Positions 47,807 to 58,056 are shown, counted from the stretch's first letter. The stretch: 64,000 nucleotides of DNA from SXRF01 sp964624555 (GCA_964624555.1 CAZUXB010000003.1:14025-78024), one strand, 5' to 3'. Translations and numbers: made by a program. The notes: a model not told the origin generated them from the letters alone.

Positions 47807-48709
47807 TTAGAAGTGGCTGTAGCCTTTTTTTGTCGGCGTAATGTCATTCCCATTCTTATCCACCACTTGCACCGAATTTCCGGCGATTATTTTTCCTATC
47901 AGCGTGGTGCCCGGAATTTTTTCGCTCCCATTTGCGAGAGTGAATAATAGCTCGTAATCATCACCGCCTGTAAGGGCAGTTGCCAGTTGCTGGTTACCAG
48001 TTACCGGTACTTTATCAGCATATATAATGGCACCAACCCCGGAAGCAGTGCAGATGTGCCCAAGTTCTTGCACCAGCCCATCGGAAATATCCATCGCACT
48101 GCTGGCAATACCGCGCAGTTTTATGCCGAGTTCGATGCGCGGTTGTGGAAGAAGGTAACGACTTATAAAAAAATCACTGGATACCAGCTTGCGTTGGTAT
48201 GACAATAAACCAACTGCCGCATCACCCAGCGTGCCGGAAACATAAATACCATCGCCGATTTTTGCGCCGTTCCTACGTAGTGCTTTACCAACCGGAACGC
48301 TACCAATGGCGGTGATGGAGATGGATAAGGGGCCTTCTGTCGCAGTGGTGTCGCCACCAGCCAATGCTATCGAAAATTCATCCTGTGTTTGTTTGAGTCC
48401 TGCCGCAAATTTTTCCAGCCAATCGCCGGAAGTGTTTTTCGGCAGCATCAGGGCGAGGAAATAACATAGTGGCTCTGCGCCCATTGCCGCGAGGTCGGAA
48501 AGATTTACGCGCAACGCTTTTGCTGCAATATGTTCGGGGTTTTCATTGCCAATAAAATGCACAGCTTGTGACAGCGCATCTTTGGTGATGACCAACTCAT
48601 GGCCTGGTGGTGGAGAGAGCAGCGCGGCGTCATCAGAGAGGTTCAGGCTGCCGGGAAATGTTGTAGCCAGTGGCCGGAAATATTTGGTGATGAAACCGAA
48701 CTCATCCAT
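47807..48709 (-). CDS. thiL: thiamine-monophosphate kinase
   Basis: 300 residues. DDAALLSPPPGHELVITKDAL, NLSDLAAMGAEPLCYFLAL, AGGDTTATEGPL, SAMDISDGLVQELGHI and LTGGDDYELLFT define ThiL, which makes thiamine pyrophosphate from thiamine phosphate with ATP. Residues about 233-245 (VPVTGNQQLATA) are coded by an iterated GTTACCAG/GTTGCCAG-type run at 47974-48010, on the loop just before the conserved LTGGDDYELL. Confidence 0.94.
   Translation of the reverse strand: MDEFGFITKYFRPLATTFPGSLNLSDDAALLSPPPGHELVITKDALSQAVHFIGNENPEHIAAKALRVNLSDLAAMGAEPLCYFLALMLPKNTSGDWLEKFAAGLKQTQDEFSIALAGGDTTATEGPLSISITAIGSVPVGKALRRNGAKIGDGIYVSGTLGDAAVGLLSYQRKLVSSDFFISRYLLPQPRIELGIKLRGIASSAMDISDGLVQELGHICTASGVGAIIYADKVPVTGNQQLATALTGGDDYELLFTLANGSEKIPGTTLIGKIIAGNSVQVVDKNGNDITPTKKGYSHF
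47974..48010 (-). repeat. short-word repeat inside thiL
   Basis: GGGCAGTTGCCAGTTGCTGG, TTACCAGTTACCGGTAC: CAGTTGC/CAGTTAC words, in frame. Confidence 0.6.
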
Positions 48710-48719
48710 GCTCTACCTT

Positions 48720-48812
48720 CTTTTCCCTCTCCCTTTGGGAGAGGGCCGGGGTGAGGGCTAAGTAACCACTAGAGATAGCCCTCATCCTAACCTTCTCCCA
48801 GAGGGAGAAGGG
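48720..48812. repeat. CTCTCCC-type palindromic repeat between folD and thiL
   Basis: CCCTCTCCCTTTGGGAGAGGG ... CCCTCATCCTAACCTTCTCC, CAGAGGGAGAAGGG; overlaps the folD 3' end. Confidence 0.88.
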
Positions 48813-49671
48813 ACTTAGTTGCCGCCCGATAAGTGTTTTCAAGTAGGCAGGCGATGGTCATGGGGCCGACACCGCCGGGAACCGGAGTAATAGCCGAAGC
48901 AATGCCCTGGCAACTGGCAAAATCAACATCGCCTACCAGTTTTGTTTTTCCTTCGGTGGCAGGAATACGGTTGATGCCGACATCAATGACTACTGCTCCT
49001 TGTTTGAGCCACTCGCCTTTCACCATGTTCGGGCGACCAACGGCGGCAACCACAATGTCCGCAGTTTTGAGTAGAGCAGGGAGGTCTGCGGTTTTGGAAT
49101 GGGCGATGGTCACGGTGCAGCTTTCTTTCAGTAGCAGGGCCGCCATCGGCTTGCCGACAATATTCGAACGGCCAATAACTACCGCGTGTTTGCCGGAGAG
49201 GTCGCCGAGCGTATCTTTAAGCAACATCAGGCAGCCAAGTGGTGTGCACGGCACAAAACCGTCGCTGCCAGTGGCGAGTTTGCCGACATTCAATATATTG
49301 AAACCATCGACATCTTTTAGCGGTGAAATAGCATTTATCACCGCTTCTTCATTGATGTGCTTAGGCAACGGTAACTGCACCAGAATCCCATGCACTTTTT
49401 CGTTGTGGTTGAGCTTGTCGATCTTTTTAAGCAGCTCTGCTTCGGTGGTTTCGGCGGGCAGGTGATACTCGAACGATTGCATCCCGGCTTCAATGGTCTG
49501 TTTGCCTTTATTATGTACGTAAACCTCGCTCGCCGGGTCATTACCCACCAGCACCACGGCCAGGCCGGGAGTGAGGTGTTTCTCGGCTTTCAGCGCGGCT
49601 ACGCGCTTTGCAATATCAGCGCGTAGATTGGCGGCAAAGGTTTTACCATCAATTATTTTCGTTGCGGTCAT
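48787..49671 (-). CDS. folD: methylenetetrahydrofolate dehydrogenase/cyclohydrolase
   Basis: 294 residues. VGNDPASEVYVHNKGKQ (catalytic Lys/Tyr region), VQLPLPKHI, DVDGFN, GRSNIVGKPMAALLL, PVPGGVGPMTIA. Makes 10-formyl-THF from methylene-THF. The last residues (LLPLGEG) come from the repeat at 48720. ATG 49671 overlaps the stop of the upstream small gene (ATGA). Confidence 0.96.
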   Translation of the reverse strand: MTATKIIDGKTFAANLRADIAKRVAALKAEKHLTPGLAVVLVGNDPASEVYVHNKGKQTIEAGMQSFEYHLPAETTEAELLKKIDKLNHNEKVHGILVQLPLPKHINEEAVINAISPLKDVDGFNILNVGKLATGSDGFVPCTPLGCLMLLKDTLGDLSGKHAVVIGRSNIVGKPMAALLLKESCTVTIAHSKTADLPALLKTADIVVAAVGRPNMVKGEWLKQGAVVIDVGINRIPATEGKTKLVGDVDFASCQGIASAITPVPGGVGPMTIACLLENTYRAATKSLLPLGEG

Positions 49672-49952
49672 TTTTGTTCCATGAGCACTGGTTGCACAGT
49701 GCTATTCTTTTTTTCCTCAAGGCATTTTTTAAGTTCGGGTGTCTGTGTCCAGCCGCATTTACCGTCAGCCTGTTCTTCGCATTTGGCTGTTTTGTAGCAG
49801 GCGAACTGCTCCGACCAGATGCAGATGCCTACTGCCGGAGAACCATTATCAGCTTCGCATATTTCCCCGCTGCAACCACCAATGCGGCATTTTTCAGCAT
49901 AAGCCGGAAAAGCAGCCAGCATCAAGGCAGCCATTATAATAATTTTTTTCAT
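49668..49952 (-). CDS. secreted eight-cysteine-cluster protein
   Basis: 94 residues with a signal peptide (MKKIIIMAALMLAAFPAYA) and eight cysteines in KCRIGGCSGEIC, GICIWSEQFACY, KCEEQ, GKCGW and KKCL, a pattern seen in eight-cysteine-cluster domain proteins. Probably a disulfide-bonded periplasmic protein. ATGA overlap with both the reductase gene upstream and folD downstream. Function unknown. Confidence 0.75.
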   Translation of the reverse strand: MKKIIIMAALMLAAFPAYAEKCRIGGCSGEICEADNGSPAVGICIWSEQFACYKTAKCEEQADGKCGWTQTPELKKCLEEKKNSTVQPVLMEQK

Positions 49953-50959
49953 GCCGGCACCCCGCTGGTTGTTGAATATTCGAAATGATAGGCTTCGTTC
50001 GGATATACTATTCCCCGCGCCGCATAGCAGGCCTGCGCCGCTTCCGCAAAGCCGGAGAGGATGAGTTTAAGCTTATTTTCATAGGTGGCGATATCGCCGA
50101 TGGCAAATATCCCCGCCTCGCTGGTGGCCATGGTTGCAGGTTTTACAGTAATATGGTTATGGTCAAGGTTGAGGCCGAAATTCACTATCGGCCCCAGCTC
50201 CATAGCGAGGCCGAAGAACGGGAGAAGAACATCCGCCGGCAACGATCTCTTCTCGCCTTCCATAGTCGAAACTACTACTGCCGAAAGTTTACCATTCGCG
50301 CCTTCCAGCGAGTCAAGCTGGTATGGAATCACCAGCTCTATCTTCCCGGCAGCGACCAGCTTCTGCATTTTGTCGGTCGATTCGGGGGCGCAACGGAATT
50401 TGGGGCGGCGGTGGATAACATAAAGTTTTTCGGTGAGTTCGCTAAGTGATATCGCCCAGTCCACCGCGCTGTCGCCACCGCCGGCGATGACCACTTTTTT
50501 GCCGCGGAATTCCTCACGCCTGCCGACCATGTAGAACACGCTTTTGCCTTCATACTGTTCTAAATTTTCCAGTGGCGGGCGATTTGGCCCGAAGGCGCCA
50601 CAACCAGCGGCGATGATAATAACCTTGCATTTGATCGAAGTGTTTTTAGAAGTGGTGACCTGCCAGGTTCCGTCAGAATTTCTGGCAATAGTTTCGACAC
50701 GCTGTCCGAGATGGTAGGTTGGAGAAAAAGGTACTGCCTGAGCAGTGAGTTTATCCACCAAATCCTGCGCTAAAATCGAAGGGTGGGCGGGTATGTCATA
50801 AATAGGTTTTTCCGGGTATAGTGCGCTGCACTGTCCGCCGACCATATCCAACGCATCGACCACGTGAACGCGCATTTTCAGCATTCCCGCCTCAAAAATA
50901 GCGAAAAGCCCCACCGGCCCTGCGCCTATAACAACTATATCAGTATCAAAACTGTTCAT
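49949..50959 (-). CDS. ferredoxin-NADP reductase, thioredoxin reductase-like type
   Basis: 336 residues from ATG 50959 (GAGGAAAT upstream). IVVIGAGPVGLFAIFEAG FAD site, VVIAGGGDSAVDWAISL NADP site, GAFGPNRPPLE segment, no CxxC redox pair. This matches the TrxR-like flavodoxin/ferredoxin-NADP reductases of alphaproteobacteria. Could supply reduced ferredoxin for sulfite reductase or Fe-S biogenesis. Confidence 0.92.
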   Translation of the reverse strand: MNSFDTDIVVIGAGPVGLFAIFEAGMLKMRVHVVDALDMVGGQCSALYPEKPIYDIPAHPSILAQDLVDKLTAQAVPFSPTYHLGQRVETIARNSDGTWQVTTSKNTSIKCKVIIIAAGCGAFGPNRPPLENLEQYEGKSVFYMVGRREEFRGKKVVIAGGGDSAVDWAISLSELTEKLYVIHRRPKFRCAPESTDKMQKLVAAGKIELVIPYQLDSLEGANGKLSAVVVSTMEGEKRSLPADVLLPFFGLAMELGPIVNFGLNLDHNHITVKPATMATSEAGIFAIGDIATYENKLKLILSGFAEAAQACYAARGIVYPNEAYHFEYSTTSGVPA

Positions 50960-51041
50960 ATTTCCTCTGTTAGTTAAGTAGCTTTGTAGCAAAAACTAAT
51001 GAAAAAGTAAGACTTTTTTGCTATACTCTTCACAATATCTT

Positions 51042-51139
51042 CTTCTCCTTCTCCCTCTGGGAGAAGGTCGGGATGAGGGCTTCTATCGTGGATACTTCAG
51101 GCTAGCCCTCACCCTAACCCTCTCCCAGAGGGAGAGGGG
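51042..51139. repeat. CTCTCCC-type palindromic repeat upstream of thiolase
   Basis: TTCTCCTTCTCCCTCTGGGA, GAAGG ... GCCCTCACCCTAACCCTCTC, CCAGAGGGAGAGGG. Confidence 0.88.
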
Positions 51140-51163
51140 ATTAGTAAAAACAAGGAGAAAAAT

Positions 51164-52291
51164 ATGACCAACCAAGCCGTGATCTGCGCCTATGCCCGTT
51201 CCGCCTTCACTCCCGCTGGTAAGGGCGAGTTTGCCCGCACCCGTGGTGACGATATCCTGGCCGCGGTGATAAAGGGGTTGCTGGGCAAAATTACCTTAAA
51301 TATTGCCGATATTGAGGATGTTATGGTCGGCTGCGCCTTCCCTGAAGGCGAACAGGGCATGAATATCGGGCGGATGGCGGCACTTCTTGCCGGGCTGCCG
51401 GTAAGTGTCGGGGGGGCTACCGTGAACCGTTTTTGTGGTTCTTCAATGGAGGCGATCCATATCGCTGCCGGTAAAATAGCCTGTGGTGCGGGAGAGGTGT
51501 TTATCGCTGCCGGGGTCGAATCTATGAGCCGTGTGCCGATGGGTGGTTTTAACCCGCTGCCGAACCCCAAATTATATAACGAACTGCCCGCTGCCTATAT
51601 GTCAATGGGCCTAACCGCCGAGCAGGTGTGCATTAAACTTTCCATTCCGCGCGCGGAACAGGAAAAATTTGCGCTCGCAAGCCACCAGAAAGCAACCAAG
51701 GCCGACCTTGCAGCAGAGATCATTCCGGTGACTACTAAGACCGGAGTCGTGAGCAAGGACGGTTGCATACGCGCCGAAACCACGCTGGAAAAAATGGCGG
51801 AACTGAAACCGGCTTTCGATGTGAAGGGAACGGTTACCGCTGCGACTTCATCGCCAGTGACCGACGGCGCTGCTGCCGTGCTGGTGTGCAGTGAGGATTA
51901 TGCCAAGAAAAATAACCTGCCAATTCTGGCGCGGGTGAAAAGTTTTGCGACATCGGGCATCACGCCGGAGATCATGGGTCTTGGCCCAGTGGAAGCGAGC
52001 AAAAAAGCCATTGCCCGCGCCGGACTCAAACTCTCCGATATCGACATCATCGAACTCAATGAAGCCTTCGCGGTGCAAGCCCTTGGTGTTATCCAGGAAT
52101 TAGGCTTGGATGTTGCCAAAGTAAACCTTGATGGTGGGGCTATCGCGCTCGGCCACCCGCTCGGTGCATCCGGCGCGCGCATCACCGGCAAAGCTGCACA
52201 GCTACTGGCCAAACATGGTAAAAAATACGCGCTGGCCACTCAATGTATTGGCGGTGGGCAGGGTATTGCGACCATATTGGAACGTCCATAG
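51164..52291 (+). CDS. acetyl-CoA acetyltransferase (thiolase)
   Basis: 375 residues. Nucleophile in NRFCGSSMEAIHIAAG (Cys about 90), GVESMSRVPMGG, NEAFAVQAL, GGAIALGHPLGASGARI and the final ATQCIGGGQG cysteine. Condenses or cleaves acyl-CoA. Slightly shorter than most family members (about 390). AAGGAGAAA ribosome site. Monocistronic, so biosynthetic and degradative roles cannot be separated. Confidence 0.93.
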   Translation: MTNQAVICAYARSAFTPAGKGEFARTRGDDILAAVIKGLLGKITLNIADIEDVMVGCAFPEGEQGMNIGRMAALLAGLPVSVGGATVNRFCGSSMEAIHIAAGKIACGAGEVFIAAGVESMSRVPMGGFNPLPNPKLYNELPAAYMSMGLTAEQVCIKLSIPRAEQEKFALASHQKATKADLAAEIIPVTTKTGVVSKDGCIRAETTLEKMAELKPAFDVKGTVTAATSSPVTDGAAAVLVCSEDYAKKNNLPILARVKSFATSGITPEIMGLGPVEASKKAIARAGLKLSDIDIIELNEAFAVQALGVIQELGLDVAKVNLDGGAIALGHPLGASGARITGKAAQLLAKHGKKYALATQCIGGGQGIATILERP

Positions 52292-52303
52292 CTTTCACAA
52301 AAG

Positions 52304-53281
52304 CTAAATACGCCCTGTTTTTACCATCCAGTCATAACAGTCCTGAACCATAACATCCAGTGGCCGCGATTTGTAGCCAAGCTCTTCGCTGGCTTTGCGT
52401 CTTTCATAATATGAAAAATCCGGAAAATCCTCAATCAAAGTTATAAGTTCATGTGTAACCAAAGGTTCTTTTCCTGTAAAAAATGATACGGTTTGCAATA
52501 TACTTGCGGCGATTCTGAGTAGGCAGGTAGGGGCAGCATATTTCGGTGGCGTAACATTCATTTGTCGGCCGATCCTTTGGAAAAAGTCCAGCCAGCTGGT
52601 ATATTCCCCGGACAGAACATAACGTTCGCATTTGCGGCCCTTTTCATAAGCCTGAATATGGCCAATGGCGACATCGGCCGCATGGCAGAAAGAAAGGCGT
52701 CCCGGAAATGCCACCTTAACAAGACCTTGTTTGATAACCTGGAATATCTGCGAATAGCTGTTATAGTCATATGCGCCAACAACTATTATAGGCTGCAATA
52801 TAACCGCATCCAGCCCTTCTTCGATACATTTATAAACTTCCAGCTCTGCCAGCCTTTTGGTGCGTATATAGGGAACTGAAATCTTTTTGCATAATTCTTC
52901 ATCATAATGCTGATACTGTAATGTCGCCCCTGTTGAAGTAAAAATAAACCGGCCAATGCCTTTTTCCAGGGCCGCCCGTGCAAGGTTGCGGGTAGCAAGT
53001 ACATTGTCTTTCCATTGCTTCTGGTTGGTCTCTTTTGTTGACCAGTGCGAAGTATTCCCAGCTACATGGAACAGCGCATCGGCCTTTTCAGCAAGCGCAC
53101 TGCGCACCGAATCCAGATCATAAAAATCTGCCTCCTGAAAACGTACCTTGAATTCGGCAAGGCGCGACAGGTCGGATGATTTCCGGTGCAGGACTATAAC
53201 CTCCCATCCGGCTTTTGTAAGTTCATTTACCAGATTCCCGCCAACGCAACCAGTTGCGCCGGTGACATATGCTTTTTTCAT
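52304..53281 (-). CDS. NAD-dependent epimerase/dehydratase (dihydroflavonol reductase-like SDR)
   Basis: 325 residues, extended SDR. GATGCVGGNLVNEL nucleotide loop at the N-terminus, catalytic STG...PYIRTKRLAE with Y-x3-K near residue 142. Overall pattern like dihydroflavonol-4-reductase/HpnA-type enzymes. Start overlaps the PP-loop protein stop by four bases, suggesting a shared pathway, perhaps glycan or secondary-metabolite related. Confidence 0.87.
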   Translation of the reverse strand: MKKAYVTGATGCVGGNLVNELTKAGWEVIVLHRKSSDLSRLAEFKVRFQEADFYDLDSVRSALAEKADALFHVAGNTSHWSTKETNQKQWKDNVLATRNLARAALEKGIGRFIFTSTGATLQYQHYDEELCKKISVPYIRTKRLAELEVYKCIEEGLDAVILQPIIVVGAYDYNSYSQIFQVIKQGLVKVAFPGRLSFCHAADVAIGHIQAYEKGRKCERYVLSGEYTSWLDFFQRIGRQMNVTPPKYAAPTCLLRIAASILQTVSFFTGKEPLVTHELITLIEDFPDFSYYERRKASEELGYKSRPLDVMVQDCYDWMVKTGRI

Positions 53282-54324
53282 AATGATCCTGATTTGATAA
53301 TATCGGATAATGACAAATTCATTTTCTTGAGCGTATCTTCCATGTCTTTCCGCAGATTGCCACTTTTGGTGGCGAATTCCAGAAGTTCAAAACGGTGCAG
53401 CCATACTTTCCGTTCGCTTTTGCCTTCACGTACCAGTTGGGCAAACTCCAGCTCGAAGCTGCAATAACCAAGATTAAGCACATCAGCAGCGCACATGGTC
53501 ATGATAAGCTGGCTATTGCTCACCACCGGGCTGTCGCTACCCTTCGGCAGAAGGCCATTGGCACGGACAAAGCGGCCTATTTCCTGCTCATCGGTTCTCC
53601 ACACTACAAGTGGCAATATCAGGTCGGGCAGCCCTTCTTCTTTTATTACAAAGTCGGTGGATCCCAATATTTTCTCTGCCTGCACCCAGGAAAGGCCGCC
53701 GATAACTATCGGTATATCCATATCGGCAGCAATCTTTTTCCCGACTTTGAAGATAAGGTCACCATCGGTATAATCAACTATCCCGTAACTGCCGCCGCCT
53801 TTGAGCCTTAAAAAAGCTTCGCGCAGGGCCTGAGCAAACTCATCAATATAGGAATTGGCAAGCATAAGGTCGGTCTTGGTTTTTTCCGCTATATGCCGTG
53901 CTGCCGGAGTAGCGGTGTGGCTCATGAAGCCGTTATTGACCAGCAGGCAGAGAATTCTAAGGTTGGGATATTCATTACGCAACCGGTATAGGATATAGGC
54001 GCTGTCTTTTCCGCCACTTAACAGAAGGAGGGCATCATATTTCCCTTTTATCGAAGGTTTATTAAGCAGCGTGTCAAACCGCTCTTTCATATCTGTCGGA
54101 ATATTTGAAGCTCCGGCACTATGTCTGCCTGCCGCATTATAATCTATGCATTCCTGACATATACCGTTATCCAGCCTGGTATATTTTTCAGAAACTATGC
54201 AGTTGCTACATCTTTTGGAAAGATTTACAAAATTCCGAAGCAGCGGCCATACATAGGTTGCGCAACGGTCCAGTATTTCATTTTTATTCATAAACCGCTT
54301 CAGTTCTGTTAAAAACAGACGCAT
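53278..54324 (-). CDS. PP-loop ATPase with N-terminal zinc finger (sugar amidotransferase-like)
   Basis: 348 residues from ATG 54324; ATG 54291 is an alternative. CSNCIVSEKYTRLDNGICQEC (about 40-60) is a four-Cys zinc site typical of the N-acetyl sugar amidotransferase/WbpG-like family; LLLSGGKDSAYILYRL (about 105) is the PP-loop. Such enzymes activate a carbonyl for ammonia or sulfur transfer. The partner glutaminase HisH-like gene is not present nearby. Function in surface glycan synthesis is possible but not shown. Confidence 0.8.
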   Translation of the reverse strand: MRLFLTELKRFMNKNEILDRCATYVWPLLRNFVNLSKRCSNCIVSEKYTRLDNGICQECIDYNAAGRHSAGASNIPTDMKERFDTLLNKPSIKGKYDALLLLSGGKDSAYILYRLRNEYPNLRILCLLVNNGFMSHTATPAARHIAEKTKTDLMLANSYIDEFAQALREAFLRLKGGGSYGIVDYTDGDLIFKVGKKIAADMDIPIVIGGLSWVQAEKILGSTDFVIKEEGLPDLILPLVVWRTDEQEIGRFVRANGLLPKGSDSPVVSNSQLIMTMCAADVLNLGYCSFELEFAQLVREGKSERKVWLHRFELLEFATKSGNLRKDMEDTLKKMNLSLSDIIKSGSL

Positions 54325-54389
54325 TAAAGCATATTATATTCAATACACAACATACTCTATTATTGATTTGTTGAATAATTACTGTTGAT

Positions 54390-54668
54390 TTAGCTATTCA
54401 TCTTACCTGCGAATTTGCCGTTATTTTTAGTCTCACTGAGTTTGCTGTATAGAAAATCTGGTGCAAGGTCTAAACCATTGTCCCACACAATAGTGTCAGA
54501 CTCAACCCTGAACTTTTTAAACTGTTCTAGATTGGCTAGTTCCTTGAAAATAGGGCGGTGGTCATTGATCATGGTTTTTTCCAAATCTATAATACCGTTC
54601 CTTTTATCATTGAATTCAAGCCATATTTTATGGCCATCTAAATAATTTGCATTGGTTACATAGCGCAT
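54390..54668 (-). CDS. DUF2442 protein ending in a copy of the Rho C-terminus
   Basis: 92 residues. The first about 75 match DUF2442 (ANYLDGHKIWLEFNDKRNG, FKKFRVESDTIVWDNG, LDLAPDFLY), small proteins often found in toxin-antitoxin-like pairs. The last 17 residues KLSETKNNGKFAGKMNS resemble the end of Rho encoded 380 bases upstream (KLSETKNNGEFFDKMNS; 13 of 17 identical). So the gene runs into a remnant of an older rho 3' end. A palindromic repeat separates it from rho. Confidence 0.85.
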   Translation of the reverse strand: MRYVTNANYLDGHKIWLEFNDKRNGIIDLEKTMINDHRPIFKELANLEQFKKFRVESDTIVWDNGLDLAPDFLYSKLSETKNNGKFAGKMNS

Positions 54669-54681
54669 AAAAGCTCCGCTA

Positions 54682-54768
54682 CTGTCATCCCGGGCTTGAC
54701 CCGGGATCCAGGGCTAAAACCACTGACAGAAATTGTGGCCCTGGATCCCCGCCTTCGCGGGGATGACA
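54682..54768. repeat. GTCATCCCGGG-type palindromic repeat after rho
   Basis: GTCATCCCGGGCTTGACCCG, GGATCCAGGG ... CCCTGGATCCCCGCCTTCGC, GGGGATGAC. Related to 30508 and 58897. Confidence 0.87.
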
Positions 54769-54769
54769 A

Positions 54770-56104
<1,335 letters not shown>

Positions 56105-56620
56105 GATTATGTCACTGTAAAGGAGGGTTAAATTAAGGGAATTCTAAATTTTAAGGAGAATTTTAACAGCACTTAGAAAAAGTGCTAATGCCTTGAATAG
56201 AAGCATTATCTAATAATTTATAAAGCCAGTCAACAGGATTTACTGACCAAAGGCCTTAAAATTATTTGAAAATGGATAATAACTAAAGTGGCTAAAGAAA
56301 AAAAACGCAACAAATACCCGCCAACCCAAAATTTTGACGCGATAAAGTGACAGTTACCAGTTATGCCTACCAAACACTTCTTCAAAGACAACCTTAGAAG
56401 CTACAAAAAGAGCAACAACCTGCTCAGCAGCAGCTGTCATGAATCCAAGCATAAAAACCTCCATAACCAAGTTACAAATTAAATAATATATAATTCATCT
56501 CATATTTTATCATATCTGGCAAGCATTTTTTCTATTCTTATAGTTGACAGGGGACAAATATGGCAGTAAGTGCAATTGCGAATCATTATTAATTGAAGTG
56601 ATATTGGAAGGGATGTTGCA
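56105..56620. other. long intergenic region between rho and the TIGR03118 gene
   Basis: A/T-rich, contains the possible 32-residue ORF at 56354-56452 on the minus strand and a TTGACA (56544-56549) with no clear -10 partner. No other gene or repeat family element is supported here. Confidence 0.6.
56354..56452 (-). CDS. possible 32-residue hydrophobic/amphipathic peptide
   Basis: MLGFMTAAAEQVVALFVASK and a charged end EEVFGRHNW. A strong GGAGG lies 6 bases before the ATG, better than most in this window. One predicted helix, amphipathic. No family recognised; could be a small membrane peptide or upstream leader ORF. Confidence 0.4.
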   Translation of the reverse strand: MLGFMTAAAEQVVALFVASKVVFEEVFGRHNW

Positions 56621-57856
56621 ATGAAACATATATTAGCCACCGGGATTGTCAGTACCATAGCGCTTGCTACCGGCCATGCCCAGTCAGAAACTGGTAACAG
56701 CTATGCGCAGAGTAATTTTGTTTCCAACAATATGGTTGATAAACCTACCTTTACCTATGAAAAGGATTTTGTGAATGCTTGGGGGATAGCAATACGCCCG
56801 AAAGGGGCTGGTGGCCATTTCTGGATCACAGCCAAAGATGTCAGCTATGAATATGTCGGGGATGTAACCGCTTCGCCGGATGAGAAGCTGCGGGTTTTGC
56901 ATCAGGATAATCTGAAAACCGTGAAGCTGCCAGTTGGCGGCGATGACAGGTTTGCCACCAGCACGGTATTCAGCGATAGCAAAGAAAATTTTGTAATTTC
57001 CCAGGATATAAAAGATAAGGACCCAATCACCGCGCCCGCTAAATTTTTATTCGCCAGTGATGGCGGTATCATCTCGGCATGGACCGAACGCAAATTGGAA
57101 AATGGTGAGTTCGACCGGCCCACTGAGGCAGTTGCGGTTATTGACGAATCAAAAGAAGGCAAACAATTTTTCGGTCTGGCGATAAGCCATAATTATGACC
57201 GCCTGTATGCGGCTAATTTTGGTACTAAGCCCGGTATCGAAGTGTTTGATGGCAGCTTCAAACCAGTGCAGCTTGTTTTTGATATGCCGTTTGATGCGAA
57301 TAAAAATGGCAGGGTCGATGCCGGTGAATATGCGCCGTTCAATGTGCAGGCACTCACCACACCGGCTGGTGAAAACCATATTTTTGTTACCTACGCAAAA
57401 ACCCGGCCATGCCCCAAGGCCGCAATTGATAAGAATGTCTGCAAAAAAGGCGAGATACTTGCCGGTGAAGAAGATACTTCGGTGCCCGGTCTGGGCAGGC
57501 TTGCCGAATTTACCGAGGATGGAAAACTGGTCCGGATATGGAATGATGGTGGCGAATTAAGTGCGCCGTGGGGAATGGCTTTTGCTCCATCTAACTTTGG
57601 TGCCTTGTCCAATACCCTGCTGGTGGCAAATTTTGGCAGCGGAAAAATTGTCGCTTACGATACAACCAGCCATTCTTACAAAAATGTTTTGCGGGACAAC
57701 TCAACCAATCCGCTGAAAATAGAAAAAATCTGGGGGCTGCTCTTTGGTAACGGCGAAAGTCTGGGCGATGCCAATGCCCTGTATTTTACCGCCGGGCCGG
57801 ATGATGAGAAGGACGGTGTATTCGGCGTCCTGCGCGTAGATAATACAGTTAAATAG
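56621..57856 (+). CDS. TIGR03118 family secreted beta-propeller-like protein
   Basis: 411 residues with a signal peptide (MKHILATGIVSTIALATGHA). NAWGIAIRPKGAGGHFWI and PWGMAFAPSNFG with VANFGSGKIVAYD repeats match the TIGR03118 family, a predicted periplasmic/extracellular propeller. The C-terminal PEP-CTERM anchor found in some members is absent. Followed by a small membrane protein in the same operon. Confidence 0.85.
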   Translation: MKHILATGIVSTIALATGHAQSETGNSYAQSNFVSNNMVDKPTFTYEKDFVNAWGIAIRPKGAGGHFWITAKDVSYEYVGDVTASPDEKLRVLHQDNLKTVKLPVGGDDRFATSTVFSDSKENFVISQDIKDKDPITAPAKFLFASDGGIISAWTERKLENGEFDRPTEAVAVIDESKEGKQFFGLAISHNYDRLYAANFGTKPGIEVFDGSFKPVQLVFDMPFDANKNGRVDAGEYAPFNVQALTTPAGENHIFVTYAKTRPCPKAAIDKNVCKKGEILAGEEDTSVPGLGRLAEFTEDGKLVRIWNDGGELSAPWGMAFAPSNFGALSNTLLVANFGSGKIVAYDTTSHSYKNVLRDNSTNPLKIEKIWGLLFGNGESLGDANALYFTAGPDDEKDGVFGVLRVDNTVK

Positions 57857-57866
57857 GGAGGAATAA

Positions 57867-58049
57867 ATGTTTTCCAGAAAGCTTGTTTTGCGCCTGCATA
57901 TTTTAGCTGCGCTTTATAACATACTCTATGTCTATACCCCGCTGCATGGCTGGGAATATGGCTTTACCACGGTGCAATATATTTCCATGCCGGTGCTGCT
58001 CATAAGCGCGTGGCTGATGGCGCGCAGAAGGAAAATGATTCTGGCCTGA
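57867..58049 (+). CDS. 60-residue two-helix membrane protein
   Basis: LVLRLHILAALYNILYVYTP and a second hydrophobic segment ISMPVLLISAWLMARRRK with a basic tail. GGGAGGAATAA before ATG 57867. Ten bases after the TIGR03118 gene, and followed by a terminator, so the two form a unit. Confidence 0.65.
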   Translation: MFSRKLVLRLHILAALYNILYVYTPLHGWEYGFTTVQYISMPVLLISAWLMARRRKMILA

Positions 58050-58056
58050 AAAAATA

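Noticed and set aside
53278..54324. 7-cyano-7-deazaguanine synthase (QueC) for the PP-loop protein
   Set aside because: The zinc finger is N-terminal and of the sugar amidotransferase type; QueC has a C-terminal Cys cluster, absent here.
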